The position numbers were made by a program, and so were the translations under genes. The notes under the pieces are model-generated. The model had not been told where the DNA came from. It searched no databases and saw only the letters and a list, made by a program, of their open reading frames with translations. From NCBI GenBank assembly GCA_965216695.1, contig OZ244212.1, positions 4,650,001 through 4,714,000 of the forward strand: a stretch of 64,000 nucleotides of DNA, in the 5' to 3' direction. Every line of letters begins with the position of its first letter. Positions within the stretch are counted from its first letter, which is position 1. This stretch comes from G965216695 sp965216695. GTDB taxonomy: Bacteria > Pseudomonadota > Gammaproteobacteria > Pseudomonadales > Azotimanducaceae. Below are positions 7,514 to 17,025 of the stretch, piece by piece.

Positions 7514-9187
7514 ATGTACGATCTCGTTATAAAAGGTGGCCTCGTAGTGGATGGCACCGGACTGCCGGCGTATGTTGCCGACGTCGCGGTGAAAGACGGC
7601 CGGATCGAGCGGATTGGACGCATCGATGCCCAGGCCGAGCGGATTGTCGATGCCGCTGGTTTGGCGGTTGCGCCGGGATTCATCGATCCGCATACGCACT
7701 TTGATGCCCAATTGCTGTGGGACGGTGCGGCGAAGCCGGCACTCGCTCACGGCATCACGACGATCGTGCCGGGCAACTGTTCGTTGTCGTTGGCCCCGCT
7801 GAAAGAACAGCATCGCATGAAGCTGGTTGGTATGTTCAATCAGATCGAGGAGATGCCTTACAAGGCCTTCGCGGAAGGGGTTGAGTGGAACTGGGAAACG
7901 TTTGAGGAGTACGTGCAACGGATCCGGCGCGGGCTTGCGATCAATGTCGCGCCGTTGGTCGGCCACAGTCTGCTGAGGCTCTGGGTGATGGAAGACGATG
8001 CCATGCAACGCACGGCAACCGATCAGGAAATCGAGCAGATGCAGGCATTGTTGCGTGAGTGCCTGGATGCGGGTGGCATCGGGCTGTCTACCAGCTTCGT
8101 GGACATGGACGAGACGCTTCAGCCCGTGCCGAGCCGCTATGCCGACATGCGAGAACTTCGCGCCCTCGCAGCGGTGCTTGGTGACTACGGTCGCATCCTG
8201 CAGATCGTGCCGGAGTTCTACGACGCTGATCTGACGATCGCGCGGGTCGATCAGCTGTCCGAATTGTCATTGGAGTTCGGTATTCCGACTACGTTCTCAC
8301 CATTGTTTGTGAGTGCAGACAACGCGCAAGGCGTCGAGCGTGTAATGGCCAGGGTCGACGAACAGTTTGCCCGCGGTGCGCGTGTGTGGCCGCAGGTGCA
8401 GACTCGACCGATCGACATCAGTTTCAGCTTTGCGGTACCAAGCCTATTGTTCATTCAACTCCCGGCGTGGTATCAGATCATGCGGTTTGGCTCGCACGAT
8501 GACATCATGAACGCGTTCGCTGACCCGGAACGCCGCCCGGAACTGGTCGCGCAGGCGGCAAGGTTGGATTCATTGTGGTCCGCGCTCGTGCTGCGGCAGG
8601 TGAATTCGTCAGCGAACCAGTCGCTGGTAGGCAAGACGCTGGGCGAGATTGCGGAGCTGCGCCAGACGACGCCGGTTGAGGCGATGATCGACCTGTCACT
8701 GGAGGAAAATCTGGACGCACACTTTCTCGCTGCAGATATGGGTCACAACGACGATCCGGCGGTTGGCACGTTGCTCAGTCATCCGCGCGTGCACGTGGGC
8801 GCAAGCGACGGCGGTGCGCACATTCTCTCGTTCTCGACGTACGGCGATACCGGATATCTGCTGGGGCATTTCGTGCGGGACACGCATGCGATGGGGCTGG
8901 AAGCGGCGGTGAAAAAAATCACCGCGGATACTGCCGCCATCTGGGGCATGGGACAGCGGGGCCAACTGCAGCCGGGGTACGTTGCAGACATAGCGGTGTT
9001 CGATCCCGATGCGATCGATCGCGGCCCGGAATACTACACGCAGGACGTACCGGGTGATGGCAGTCGTTACGTGCGCGACTCTGTCGGGGTGGACACGGTG
9101 ATTGTAGGCGGCGACGTTGCCTGGTCGAGGACGGACGGATACACGGAAGCCGCGAACGGGCAGATACTTCCTGGCGGTAGGACATGA
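7514..9187 (+). CDS. N-acyl-D-amino-acid deacylase-like amidohydrolase (copy 1)
   Basis: 557 residues; the start MYDLVIKGGLVVDGTGLPAY at 7514 is the usual opening of this family. APGFIDPHTHFDAQLLWD carries the metal-binding HTH (60-62), PGNCS supplies the cysteine ligand (89), and SDGGAHI near the C-terminus supplies the catalytic-type Asp. These match the D-aminoacylase/dihydroorotase branch of zinc amidohydrolases. In this setting, between a LysM-like pair and an epoxide hydrolase, the true substrate is probably an amide or cyclic ester/amide of the degraded compound rather than an N-acyl-D-amino acid. The gene overlaps the next by 4 bases (ATGA). A paralogue lies at 22396. Confidence 0.85.
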   Translation: MYDLVIKGGLVVDGTGLPAYVADVAVKDGRIERIGRIDAQAERIVDAAGLAVAPGFIDPHTHFDAQLLWDGAAKPALAHGITTIVPGNCSLSLAPLKEQHRMKLVGMFNQIEEMPYKAFAEGVEWNWETFEEYVQRIRRGLAINVAPLVGHSLLRLWVMEDDAMQRTATDQEIEQMQALLRECLDAGGIGLSTSFVDMDETLQPVPSRYADMRELRALAAVLGDYGRILQIVPEFYDADLTIARVDQLSELSLEFGIPTTFSPLFVSADNAQGVERVMARVDEQFARGARVWPQVQTRPIDISFSFAVPSLLFIQLPAWYQIMRFGSHDDIMNAFADPERRPELVAQAARLDSLWSALVLRQVNSSANQSLVGKTLGEIAELRQTTPVEAMIDLSLEENLDAHFLAADMGHNDDPAVGTLLSHPRVHVGASDGGAHILSFSTYGDTGYLLGHFVRDTHAMGLEAAVKKITADTAAIWGMGQRGQLQPGYVADIAVFDPDAIDRGPEYYTQDVPGDGSRYVRDSVGVDTVIVGGDVAWSRTDGYTEAANGQILPGGRT

Positions 9188-10149
9188 GCGAGCAGCGGAT
9201 TGCCGAGCGCCGGGTCGCGACCAACGGCATACAATTGAACATTGCAGAGCAGGGACCCGCAGAGGGACCGCTCGTGCTGATGCTTCATGGCTTCCCGGAG
9301 TCCTGGTATTCGTGGAGGCATCAGTTCGCGCCGCTGGCGGCCGCAGGATTTCATGCGGTGGCGCCGGATATGCGTGGTTATGGGAAGAGTGACAAACCGC
9401 ACGCGATCGACGCCTACAACCAGGTGGAGGTCATGCGCGACATTGTCGGCCTGATCCCGGCGTTGGGCTACGAACGGGCGGTGGTATTCGGCCATGATTG
9501 GGGGGCACCAACGGCGTGGGGATGCGCGCTCAACTACCCTGAGCAGATCTCCGCGGTGGGGGCATTGTCGGTGCCGTTTTCAGCGCGTTCACCGGTGCCG
9601 CCAATGGCGGCGATGCGCGAACTGTACAAAGATCAGTTTTTCTATCAGTTGTATTTCTTTGAGCCCGGGGCGGCGGAAGCCGAATTCGAAGCGGACATTC
9701 GTACGAGTCTGAAGAAGTTTCTTGTGCTTGGCGCGGGCGGGTCGGACCTGAGTGTGCTGCCGCAGAAGGGGCCGGATGACGATCTGCTGATCGGTCTGCC
9801 CAATCCGGAAACGCTACCGGCCTGGCTGTCGGAGGACGATCTGGATTTCTATGCGGGAGAGTTCGAACGCTCCGGAATGCGCGGGCCGCTCAACTACTAT
9901 CGCAATCACGACTTGACGTGGGAGTTGACCGCCGACGCGCCAACTCAGGTACATCAACCCGCGCTGTTCGTTGCGGGTGAGGCAGACGGCGTGGTTACGA
10001 TGGCGGCGCAAGCCCTGAAAGATATGCCCAACTACGTTACCGATCTGCGGGTAAATCGGCTGATACCCGGTATCGGCCATTGGACTCAGCAGGAGGCCCC
10101 GGATGAAGTCAACGCCGCAATGTTGGCTTTCCTGAACGACGTCGCGTAG
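9184..10149 (+). CDS. Alpha/beta hydrolase, epoxide hydrolase type
   Basis: 321 residues. The oxyanion motif HGFPESW (35-41), the nucleophile elbow GHDWGA with Asp105, and the catalytic His in GIGHWTQQ (His299) are those of soluble epoxide hydrolases and haloalkane dehalogenases; the HGFPESW and RGYGKSD motifs favour epoxide hydrolase. Tyrosines that would activate the epoxide are present in the lid (YQLYFFEPG, PLNYYRN). It would convert an epoxide made by an oxygenase into a diol in the cytoplasm. It overlaps the amidohydrolase before it and is overlapped by the FAD-dependent enzyme after it, so they belong to one operon. Confidence 0.88.
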   Translation: MSEQRIAERRVATNGIQLNIAEQGPAEGPLVLMLHGFPESWYSWRHQFAPLAAAGFHAVAPDMRGYGKSDKPHAIDAYNQVEVMRDIVGLIPALGYERAVVFGHDWGAPTAWGCALNYPEQISAVGALSVPFSARSPVPPMAAMRELYKDQFFYQLYFFEPGAAEAEFEADIRTSLKKFLVLGAGGSDLSVLPQKGPDDDLLIGLPNPETLPAWLSEDDLDFYAGEFERSGMRGPLNYYRNHDLTWELTADAPTQVHQPALFVAGEADGVVTMAAQALKDMPNYVTDLRVNRLIPGIGHWTQQEAPDEVNAAMLAFLNDVA

Positions 10150-11705
10150 TGGGTGAACGGATTGTCGTTGTCGGCGGTGGCATTGCCGGCATGTGCACGG
10201 CTATGGCGCTGGCACGACGAGGACTTGATGTCACCGTGCTTGAGCGCGACGACCCACCGCCGGGGGGCGATGCGGATCAGGCATTTTTCGACTGGCCACG
10301 TCTCGGTGCGACGCAGTTCCGTCATCCGCATGCCTTTCTGGGGCTGATGTGCAACCTGCTGCAGGACAGTTATCCGGATCTTCTCGATGCGTTCTATGCT
10401 GCTGGTGCGCGCCGTCTGGATTTCAAGGATATGCTTTCCCCGGAACTGCGGCCGAAGTACAGACCCGAGCCGGGTGACGACAAGCTCTGGGTGCTGTTGT
10501 GCCGCCGAGCCACTATCGAAACGGTATTGAGACGTTACGTAGACGGTTTCGACAACATACGCATCGTCAATCACCTGACGATCGACGGCGTTGTCGCGAA
10601 CCGCGAGGGTGCGGTGCTGAATGTTGCCGGGCTCGTGGCGCGGCGCGATTGCACACATGTGCTCGGGGAGAAGATTCCGGCGGACGTGGTCGTAGACGCG
10701 AGTGGTCGCACAACGCGTTTTCCTCGCTGGCTGCAAACGCATGGCGCGACCGTTCGCGAGGAAAACGACGATGCGGAGATTGTGTACTACACGCGCCACT
10801 ACCGGTTGCGGCCCGGCGTGGAAGAGCCACCGCGTACGGGCAAAGATCGCGCGAGCGGCGACCTGGGGTACATAAAATTCGGTGTGTTTCCGGGAGACAA
10901 CGGCCACTTCGCGCTGATCGTGTGCCTGCACCGCGTAGAATCCGAACTGCGCGATGCAATCAAGCATCCGACGACGTTCGATGCGGTGTGCAGAAGCATC
11001 CCCGGACTTGCGCCCTGGCTCAGGGAGGGGCGTGTGGACGCGACGACGCCGCCGTTCGGCATCGGTGACATACGCGCGGTGTGGCGCCACTACGTGGAAG
11101 ACGGCCAACCGCTGGTGAGCAATTTCTTTGCTGTGGGCGATGCGGCGCTGCGTACCAATCCACTGTACGGCCGTGGTTGCAGTACCGGGATTCTGCACGC
11201 ACATATTCTGGCGGAGGTGCTCACCCGCCATCGCGATCCCAGAACGCGAGCGCTGTCATTCGATACAGAAACCGAGGAACGCCTGCGGCCGATCTTCCAG
11301 GCGAGTCTGGCCGAGGATAGGAACGGCATTCGCCGGTCGTTAGCCGCCAAACGGGGCCAGTCCGTGGCCAAGCCGGATTCCTGGAAGAAGCGGTTCGGAC
11401 TCGCGTTCGGCGATGCGGTGGTGGCGGCTGCGCGCTACAACCTGCATGTCAGTCGCGGCATGATGCGTACCGTCAATCTGCTGGAGAAACCGGGCGCATT
11501 TCTCGACGATGCGCGCACAAAGCGTATCGTATTGCTTTACATGCTGCGTGGGCGATCGCGCAACGCGTCCGCTCGCATCGTACGGGGTCCTTCGCGCGAC
11601 GAGATGCTCGACATGATCCGGCGCTTGCCGAGGCCCGAACGCGCTGGACATTCACCTGATCAGAGTATTCGTGATGAACGATTCAACATGCCGGGGTCCG
11701 CTTGA
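10149..11705 (+). CDS. FAD-dependent oxidoreductase/monooxygenase
   Basis: 518 residues from a GTG at 10149 that shares one base with the previous stop. The N-terminal Rossmann motif VVGGGIAGM (6-14) and LERDD binding the ribose mark an FAD protein; DVVVDASGRTTRFPRWL is the second conserved flavin motif, and VGDAALRTNPLYGRGCS is the GD motif that contacts the flavin ribityl chain. Overall the protein resembles the PHBH/halogenase/geranylgeranyl-reductase group. No halogenase motif WxWxIP was found. It probably hydroxylates, epoxidises or reduces the pathway intermediate; placed next to epoxide hydrolase, an epoxidase role is attractive but unproven. Confidence 0.78.
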   Translation: MGERIVVVGGGIAGMCTAMALARRGLDVTVLERDDPPPGGDADQAFFDWPRLGATQFRHPHAFLGLMCNLLQDSYPDLLDAFYAAGARRLDFKDMLSPELRPKYRPEPGDDKLWVLLCRRATIETVLRRYVDGFDNIRIVNHLTIDGVVANREGAVLNVAGLVARRDCTHVLGEKIPADVVVDASGRTTRFPRWLQTHGATVREENDDAEIVYYTRHYRLRPGVEEPPRTGKDRASGDLGYIKFGVFPGDNGHFALIVCLHRVESELRDAIKHPTTFDAVCRSIPGLAPWLREGRVDATTPPFGIGDIRAVWRHYVEDGQPLVSNFFAVGDAALRTNPLYGRGCSTGILHAHILAEVLTRHRDPRTRALSFDTETEERLRPIFQASLAEDRNGIRRSLAAKRGQSVAKPDSWKKRFGLAFGDAVVAAARYNLHVSRGMMRTVNLLEKPGAFLDDARTKRIVLLYMLRGRSRNASARIVRGPSRDEMLDMIRRLPRPERAGHSPDQSIRDERFNMPGSA

Positions 11706-12879
11706 TGATCTGACGATCATAGACTGCACGCGAGCCCTCGCCGGACCCTACGGCGCGGGTCTGCTCGCCGACCTTGGCGCGCGGGTGATCAAAGTCGAGT
11801 CGCCGGAAGGTGATGGATACCGCAACACGCCGCCGTTCCTGCCGGATCACGCATCGCCTTATGAGGAGCGAACCGCGGGTACCGATTTCGGCGCGCCATT
11901 TGCCGCGGTAAACCGCAACAAGCGCAGCGTGTGCCTGAACCTGAAGGACGACGCCCACAAGTCGGTGTTTCTGCAACTGTGCGATAAGGCTGACGCGGTT
12001 GTCGAGAACATGCGTGCAGGCGTGATGGATCGGCTTGGCCTGGGCTACGAGACGATCGCAGAACGCAATCCGCGAATCATTTATGCCTGCGTTCGTGGGT
12101 TTGGCGATCCGAGGACCGGGGAGAGCCCGTACGCAGCGTGGCCCAGCCTGGATGCGGCGGCTCAAAGCTTTGGCGGTCTGGTTCACGCGAATGACGGACT
12201 GGTGACCCCGGCGCTCGCGGACATTTTTCCCGGGACGCTGATGGCACTCGGCGTCGTCTCTGCAATCCACCACGCTAGGGCGTCCGGAAGAGGCCAGTTC
12301 CTCGACGTGTCCATGTACGACGCGATGCTTGCGTTTCAGAAAAGTGCGGTTGCTCAGTACGGCTTTACCGGCAAGCCCAATCCACCGGGACTGCAGCGCG
12401 CGATGACCCTCTACCCGTTCGATCTGTTTCCAGCCCGTGATGGGCGGATTGCCATAGCGGTGGCGCAACCGCGGCACTGGGATCTGCTGTGCGCCGCGAT
12501 GGAGCGCGCCGATATGATGGTGGATGATCGGTGCGATACCAATGCGGCGCGGCTGCGAAACGTGGATTGGGTGGAACAACAGATCTGTGCGTGGACACGG
12601 AAGCACTCCCGCGCCGAGATCATGGCAAAGCTTGATGGCAACATTCCTGTGGGTCCGGTGCAAAGGATGGACGAGATTTTTCGTGATCCGCATGTGGCGG
12701 CGCGACAGATGCTGGAAACCTGCGATCCCGGGGGCGACAATCCGCAGATCACACTTGCCGCAAACCCGATCAAGTTTTCGGGCACCCCAACAGGCCTTTA
12801 TCAGGCGCCGCCGACCCTCGGCGCGCACACGGACGAGGTGCTGGCAGAATTTGGTATTGATCCACTTAGCTCAACTTAG
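11674..12879 (+). CDS. CaiB/BaiF family (class III) CoA transferase
   Basis: 401 residues; a GTG at 11671 directly before the ATG is an alternative. The gene overlaps the 3' end of the FAD oxidoreductase by 32 bases. IIDCTRALAGPYGAGLLADL and ARVIKVESPEGD form the N-terminal Rossmann part; NRNKRSVCLNLK is a conserved family motif; TPALADIFPGTLMAL contains the aspartate (183) that forms the acyl-enzyme anhydride; RGQFLDVSMYDAML follows. Family members move CoA between carboxylates such as succinate, carnitine or bile acids. It would activate a carboxylic acid made by the upstream enzymes so that beta-oxidation can proceed. Confidence 0.9.
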   Translation: MNDSTCRGPLDDLTIIDCTRALAGPYGAGLLADLGARVIKVESPEGDGYRNTPPFLPDHASPYEERTAGTDFGAPFAAVNRNKRSVCLNLKDDAHKSVFLQLCDKADAVVENMRAGVMDRLGLGYETIAERNPRIIYACVRGFGDPRTGESPYAAWPSLDAAAQSFGGLVHANDGLVTPALADIFPGTLMALGVVSAIHHARASGRGQFLDVSMYDAMLAFQKSAVAQYGFTGKPNPPGLQRAMTLYPFDLFPARDGRIAIAVAQPRHWDLLCAAMERADMMVDDRCDTNAARLRNVDWVEQQICAWTRKHSRAEIMAKLDGNIPVGPVQRMDEIFRDPHVAARQMLETCDPGGDNPQITLAANPIKFSGTPTGLYQAPPTLGAHTDEVLAEFGIDPLSST

Positions 12880-12888
12880 GCACAACTG

Positions 12889-13944
12889 ATGGTTGATAAC
12901 ATGTCCAGGCGCGGATTCGCGCCGTTGCACTATCGCTTCGAAAGCCTGCAGCCCGAGGGTAGCGGCGTAACCGAGGTCGCGGACGGCGTGTTCTGGTTGC
13001 GCCTGCCGATGTTCGGGCGACTGAATCACATCAACGTGTGGCTACTGCGGGACCACGATGGCTGGACGATCGTTGATACAGGCCTGAATCGCGAGGAGGT
13101 TCAGCGGATCTGGCGTTCGGTGTTCGACGAGGTGCTCGATGGCAAGCCGGTCACGCGTGTGATAGCCACGCACCTCCACGGGGATCACACCGGAAATGCC
13201 GGCTGGATCTGCCGCCATTGGGGTTGTGATCTCTGGATGTCGAGAGCCGATTTTTACATGTGCAAGGTAATGGCCGCGGACGGTCCGTCGGACGTGCCGG
13301 AAGATGCGATCCGATTTTATCGCCGGGCGGGATTCGACGAAGAACGACTGCAACGCTACCGGGAGCGCTTTGGTCAGTTCGGCGCCAACATTACGCCGCT
13401 ACCAGCGGGCTATCATCGCGTAGCAGACGGTCAGTACATCGACATAGGCGGGCGCGAATGGCGCGCGCTGATCGGGCACGGTCACGCGCCTGAGCACATC
13501 TGTCTGCAGTGCCCGGAGCTGAAAGTCATTATCGGCGGTGACCAGCTGCTGCCGAAGATTACGCCAAACGTCAGCGTTCAGCCGTCGGAACCGAAGGCCA
13601 ACCCGTTGCGGGGTTTTCTGAACACGTGCTCGCGCTTTCGCGAGGTATTGCCGCCGGATCTGCTCGTGCTTCCGGCGCACGAGATGCTCTACGAAGGCTT
13701 GCATGAACGGCTCACGGAGCTGATCGACTGGCACGAGGTGTGCCTGGAAAAACTCTACGAGCTGTGTGAAAAGCCGCGGCGGGCGGTGGACTGTTTTCCG
13801 GCGCTGTTCAAGAGCGAGATCACCGATTTCAGCTACTTTCCCGCCACGGGTGAGTCGCTTGCCCACCTGCACTGCGCGCAGGAGCGGCGCATGCTGAAAG
13901 TGGAAGAAGACGAGACGGGCGTGGCCTGGTGGTCGCAGGCGTGA
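12889..13944 (+). CDS. MBL-fold metallo-hydrolase
   Basis: 351 residues from ATG 12889 (ATG 12901 also possible). THLHGDHTGN (HxHxDH at 95-100) is the di-metal motif of metallo-beta-lactamase fold hydrolases; GHGHAPEH and GGDQLLP supply later ligands, and LPAHEM the final histidine. The long C-terminal helical segment (LTELIDWHEVCLEKLYELCE) is that of the LACTB2-like/thioesterase group. It ends the operon that starts at 6991. Hydrolysis of a lactone or acyl-CoA thioester is the most likely role by context, but family members vary widely. Confidence 0.85.
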   Translation: MVDNMSRRGFAPLHYRFESLQPEGSGVTEVADGVFWLRLPMFGRLNHINVWLLRDHDGWTIVDTGLNREEVQRIWRSVFDEVLDGKPVTRVIATHLHGDHTGNAGWICRHWGCDLWMSRADFYMCKVMAADGPSDVPEDAIRFYRRAGFDEERLQRYRERFGQFGANITPLPAGYHRVADGQYIDIGGREWRALIGHGHAPEHICLQCPELKVIIGGDQLLPKITPNVSVQPSEPKANPLRGFLNTCSRFREVLPPDLLVLPAHEMLYEGLHERLTELIDWHEVCLEKLYELCEKPRRAVDCFPALFKSEITDFSYFPATGESLAHLHCAQERRMLKVEEDETGVAWWSQA

Positions 13945-13965
13945 GCGCGTGTCTCCCGCGTGGCC

Positions 13966-14307
13966 TCATGTATCGCGATCGCCGATCGCGCTCGGGGTAG
14001 CGGCGGGTTGGGGCACGACATCCGACCCTGAACGGTAGAAGGTAACCACTTCCTCGAACGTTGTGGCGCCGGTGTTGATCGCCCGGTGGACGCGCGTCTG
14101 CGGCGCTTCCCAGTCCGCCATACCGGGATGTACGTCGAACGCATGGATCTCACCCGTATCTTCGTATTCGATCGCAAGGTTCGTACCCTGCACGACCACT
14201 GAGAAACGGTGGCACGTGTCCGTGTGCCATTGCGTGGCTTCGCCCGGCTCAAGGACCATACGTCGTATCACCAGGTCGGCGCGTTCGGTAATGGTCTGTT
14301 CCTTCAC
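13966..14307 (-). CDS. Small cupin-domain protein
   Basis: 113 residues starting MKEQTITERADLVIRRMVLE. The single cupin barrel shows GEATQWHTDTCHRFSVVVQG (cupin motif 1, with histidines in metal-ligand positions) and the second strand group AFDVHPGMADWEAPQTRVHR (motif 2). Such small cupins bind a metal and may sense or convert small acids. It lies between the convergent MBL gene and a GNAT gene 20 bases upstream on the same strand, so it is the second gene of a two-gene unit. Function is not determined. Confidence 0.75.
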   Translation of the reverse strand: MKEQTITERADLVIRRMVLEPGEATQWHTDTCHRFSVVVQGTNLAIEYEDTGEIHAFDVHPGMADWEAPQTRVHRAINTGATTFEEVVTFYRSGSDVVPQPAATPSAIGDRDT

Positions 14308-14327
14308 TTCGTCGCTCCTTGCGGCCT

Positions 14328-14927
14328 CTACCCGTGTGGGTTTTTCGCGCGGATCATCGGATGTACGGGCGGCGCCGAATCAACCTCAACCACACCCATG
14401 ATCTCGAAACCGTGTCGTTGGTAGATCGAAAGATTCGCCGGGTTCGACGACTCCAGATATGCGCGCGTTCCCTGCGCATCACACTCGCGCAGCGCGTGTT
14501 TCAGAAGCGCTGATCCTACCCCGTTGCCCTGGCCCAGTGGATCGACTCCGATGACAGGGAGGTACCATATCGGTTCGTCACGTGGGTGGTAGCCGTCGAT
14601 TGCTTCCATAACGCGGCCGAACGATTTCAGGCGGTCGGGGCGCACGGTAGACCGGGCGGCGTCGATCGCTGCTTCTTCATCGGCGGTGACCCCCGGCGGA
14701 TACCAGACGCTTGCGCCGCGAAAGGCAGCGTCAGCATACGCTGTCCCTGCATCGAATCCCGGCATCGTGAATGCGCGCACGAGCTTTGGAAACCCGTGGA
14801 GGTATTCACTGGCCGTGGGGTATACCCAACGGAACAGCGGATCGCCAATGAATGCCGCCGTGAACACAGCGACTGCGCGCTCTATGTCCGCAGAGTTTAT
14901 GGTCGTTATTGTGGGCGGCGCTGACAT
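14328..14927 (-). CDS. GNAT family N-acetyltransferase
   Basis: 199 residues. The acetyl-CoA-binding motif A is visible as YLPVIGVDPLGQGNGVGSAL followed by LKHALRECDAQGTRAYLESS and SIYQRHGFEIMG, the classic V-x-P-x-x-Q-G-x-G-x-G/A loop and the C-terminal NxxxYxxxGF element. This places it in the GNAT superfamily, with the AFIGDPLFRW opening common in environmental members. It is divergent from the P450 gene (95 bases between starts) and leads the cupin gene. The acceptor amine is unknown. Confidence 0.85.
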   Translation of the reverse strand: MSAPPTITTINSADIERAVAVFTAAFIGDPLFRWVYPTASEYLHGFPKLVRAFTMPGFDAGTAYADAAFRGASVWYPPGVTADEEAAIDAARSTVRPDRLKSFGRVMEAIDGYHPRDEPIWYLPVIGVDPLGQGNGVGSALLKHALRECDAQGTRAYLESSNPANLSIYQRHGFEIMGVVEVDSAPPVHPMIRAKNPHG

Positions 14928-15022
14928 GGTGCTACCGGCCGGTTGGCAGTCGGCAAGTTTGCCACAGCAGCGCTGAACGCGCGTGGCGTTTAGAATGCCG
15001 CAACCGCAATGTGGATGATCGT

Positions 15023-16279
15023 ATGGAGCCGTTCACAACGTCCCCGGGACTGGACAACGCGCTCGTCAATCCGGCGAATTGGGCGGACAACGACTGGATG
15101 CATGCGCAGTTTGCATGGCTTCGCCAAAACGATCCGGTGCGGCGTCTGGCGCCTGATGGATACGAGCCGTTCTGGAATCTGACGCGCTATCACGACGTTC
15201 AATCGGTGGAACAGCAGAAAGCGTTATTCATCAATGATCCGCGCCCGACGCTCGGTCCGGAAATGGTGCGGCAGGTGGTCGAGCAGCTGTCGGGGCGCAA
15301 ACACCTCGTACGGTCCCTGGTGCAGATGGACGATCCGGATCACATGAAGTATCGGCTCCTCACCCAGGGTTGGTTTATGGGTACCAACCTGCGCCGTTTG
15401 CAGGGCCGGGTCGACGAATTGGCGCGTGCGTACGTGGATCGGCTCTGCGAACTCGGCGGCGAATGCGACTTCGTGAAAGACGTGGCCATCTGGTACCCGC
15501 TACGGGTCATCATGTCGATATTCGGCGTGCCGGAAGAAGACGAGCCGCTGATGTTGAAGCTTACCCAGGAGCTATTCGGCAGTACCGACCCCGATACCAC
15601 GCGGTCTTTCGAACCGGCGGAGTTCATGGACGTGGTGCGTGACTTCGAAGCGTATTTCAAAGGCCTTACCGAGTCGCGCCGCGCTGAACCCACCGACGAT
15701 CTCGCGTCTGTGATTGCGAACGCAACCATCGATGGCGAGCCGATACCGGAGCTCGAAACGAACGGATACTACATGATCGTAGCCACCGCCGGACACGACA
15801 CGACCAGTTCGTCGACCGCCGGTGGATTACTCGCGCTGATCGAAAATCCGGACCAGATGCGGACACTTCGCGACAACCCGCAGCAGCTGATGCCTACCGC
15901 AATCGACGAGATGATTCGCTGGGTTAGTCCCGTGCGCCATTTCATGCGGACCGCCACCGCCGATACCCAGGTTGGGGGGCAGTCGATCAGGGCTGGCGAG
16001 TCCGTCATTCTGTGGTATCCGTCGGCGAACCGGGATGCGGCCGTGTTCGACGCGCCCGATACGTTTCGGGTCGATCGCAAAGACGCGAAGCAGCTTGCAT
16101 TCGGCTATGGCGCGCACGTGTGCCTGGGCCAGCACCTGGCGCGCATGGAGATGAGTGCGCTGTTCAACGCGTTGTTCGAACGGGTGGACCAGATAGAACT
16201 GGCCGGCGAGCCTAAGTACACCCAGGCCACCTTTGTCGGCGGATTGAAGAGCTTGCCGATTCGTTACACGCTCAAGTAG
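15023..16279 (+). CDS. Cytochrome P450
   Basis: 418 residues from ATG 15023; a longer frame from 14909 would run into the divergent GNAT gene and lacks homology to the family start. The oxygen-activating I-helix reads AGHDTTSS (256-263), the K-helix EMIRW contains the Glu-x-x-Arg pair, and the haem-binding loop is FGYGAHVCLGQHLAR with the thiolate Cys367. It is a soluble bacterial class I P450, similar in type to CYP families that hydroxylate terpenoids and steroid side chains. No ferredoxin or reductase gene is adjacent, so electrons must come from elsewhere in the genome. Confidence 0.92.
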   Translation: MEPFTTSPGLDNALVNPANWADNDWMHAQFAWLRQNDPVRRLAPDGYEPFWNLTRYHDVQSVEQQKALFINDPRPTLGPEMVRQVVEQLSGRKHLVRSLVQMDDPDHMKYRLLTQGWFMGTNLRRLQGRVDELARAYVDRLCELGGECDFVKDVAIWYPLRVIMSIFGVPEEDEPLMLKLTQELFGSTDPDTTRSFEPAEFMDVVRDFEAYFKGLTESRRAEPTDDLASVIANATIDGEPIPELETNGYYMIVATAGHDTTSSSTAGGLLALIENPDQMRTLRDNPQQLMPTAIDEMIRWVSPVRHFMRTATADTQVGGQSIRAGESVILWYPSANRDAAVFDAPDTFRVDRKDAKQLAFGYGAHVCLGQHLARMEMSALFNALFERVDQIELAGEPKYTQATFVGGLKSLPIRYTLK

Positions 16280-16329
16280 GCGCTAGACAACATTTGCTAG
16301 ATTGATTTCAATAAATAAGTGGTAACTAT

Positions 16330-17025
16330 TTGAAATATTTATTATTAATCTTTCTATCCTTGCCGGCTATCGGTGCGGCCGCCGAGTATCCGGATCCTAC
16401 GCTCTGGGAATCTACCGTTGCCGCCTTCGCGCTCGAAGACGAAGTGGCCAACCGGCCGCAAGGTGCGATCGTTGCGACGGGCAGCTCGAGTATTCGGTTG
16501 TGGGACCACCGGATCCGGCAGGATCTTGCGCCGTTGTCGGTTATCTCCCGCGGGTTTGGCGGCAGCAACATGAACGATCTGCGGCATTATCTACGTGAGC
16601 TGGTGCTGAAACACGCACCCCGCGCGGTGATGATCTATGAGGGAGACAACGACGTCGCGCAGGGCGTACCGGTGCGCCGGATATTGTCCACATACCGGGG
16701 TGTGATCGAACGCATTCATCAGGCGGATGCGAATATCCGGATCTACCTGTTGTCCGTGAAGCCGAGCCTCGCGCGCGCGTCGATGTGGCCGGTGATGCGT
16801 GACGTGAATACCGGCATGAACGCGCTGGCCCGGGAATCTGACAACGTCTTCTTCATCGACGTCGCCACACCAATGCTGAAGACCGACGGCAGCGTTCGCG
16901 ATGATCTGTTCGTGTCCGATCAACTTCACATGAACCAACGCGGTTACGATCTTTGGCGTAATGCGGTTGCGCCCGTTCTGATTGCGAATGAGATCCGCTA
17001 CGAACCGGCACCTGAGCGCCGCTAG
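16330..17025 (+). CDS. Exported SGNH/GDSL-type hydrolase
   Basis: 231 residues from a TTG at 16330; MKYLLLIFLSLPAIGAAAEY is a clear signal peptide, so the enzyme is periplasmic. The SGNH blocks are present in modified form: GAIVATGSSSIRLW (block I Ser), SRGFGGSNMNDL (Gly block), MIYEGDNDVAQG (Asn block) and VSDQLHMNQRGYDLW (Asp and His). This pattern fits the GDSL_2 lipase/acetylesterase family. The 50 bases before it are AT-rich compared with the surroundings and may hold its own promoter. The stop overlaps the end of the convergent gene by 4 bases. Deacylation of a lipid or sugar ester is likely. Confidence 0.82.
   Translation: MKYLLLIFLSLPAIGAAAEYPDPTLWESTVAAFALEDEVANRPQGAIVATGSSSIRLWDHRIRQDLAPLSVISRGFGGSNMNDLRHYLRELVLKHAPRAVMIYEGDNDVAQGVPVRRILSTYRGVIERIHQADANIRIYLLSVKPSLARASMWPVMRDVNTGMNALARESDNVFFIDVATPMLKTDGSVRDDLFVSDQLHMNQRGYDLWRNAVAPVLIANEIRYEPAPERR

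Noticed and set aside
13974..13990. Palindrome CGCGATCGCCGATCGCG
   Set aside because: It lies inside the coding end of the cupin gene and can be explained by codon use in GC-rich DNA; no second copy pattern was seen.
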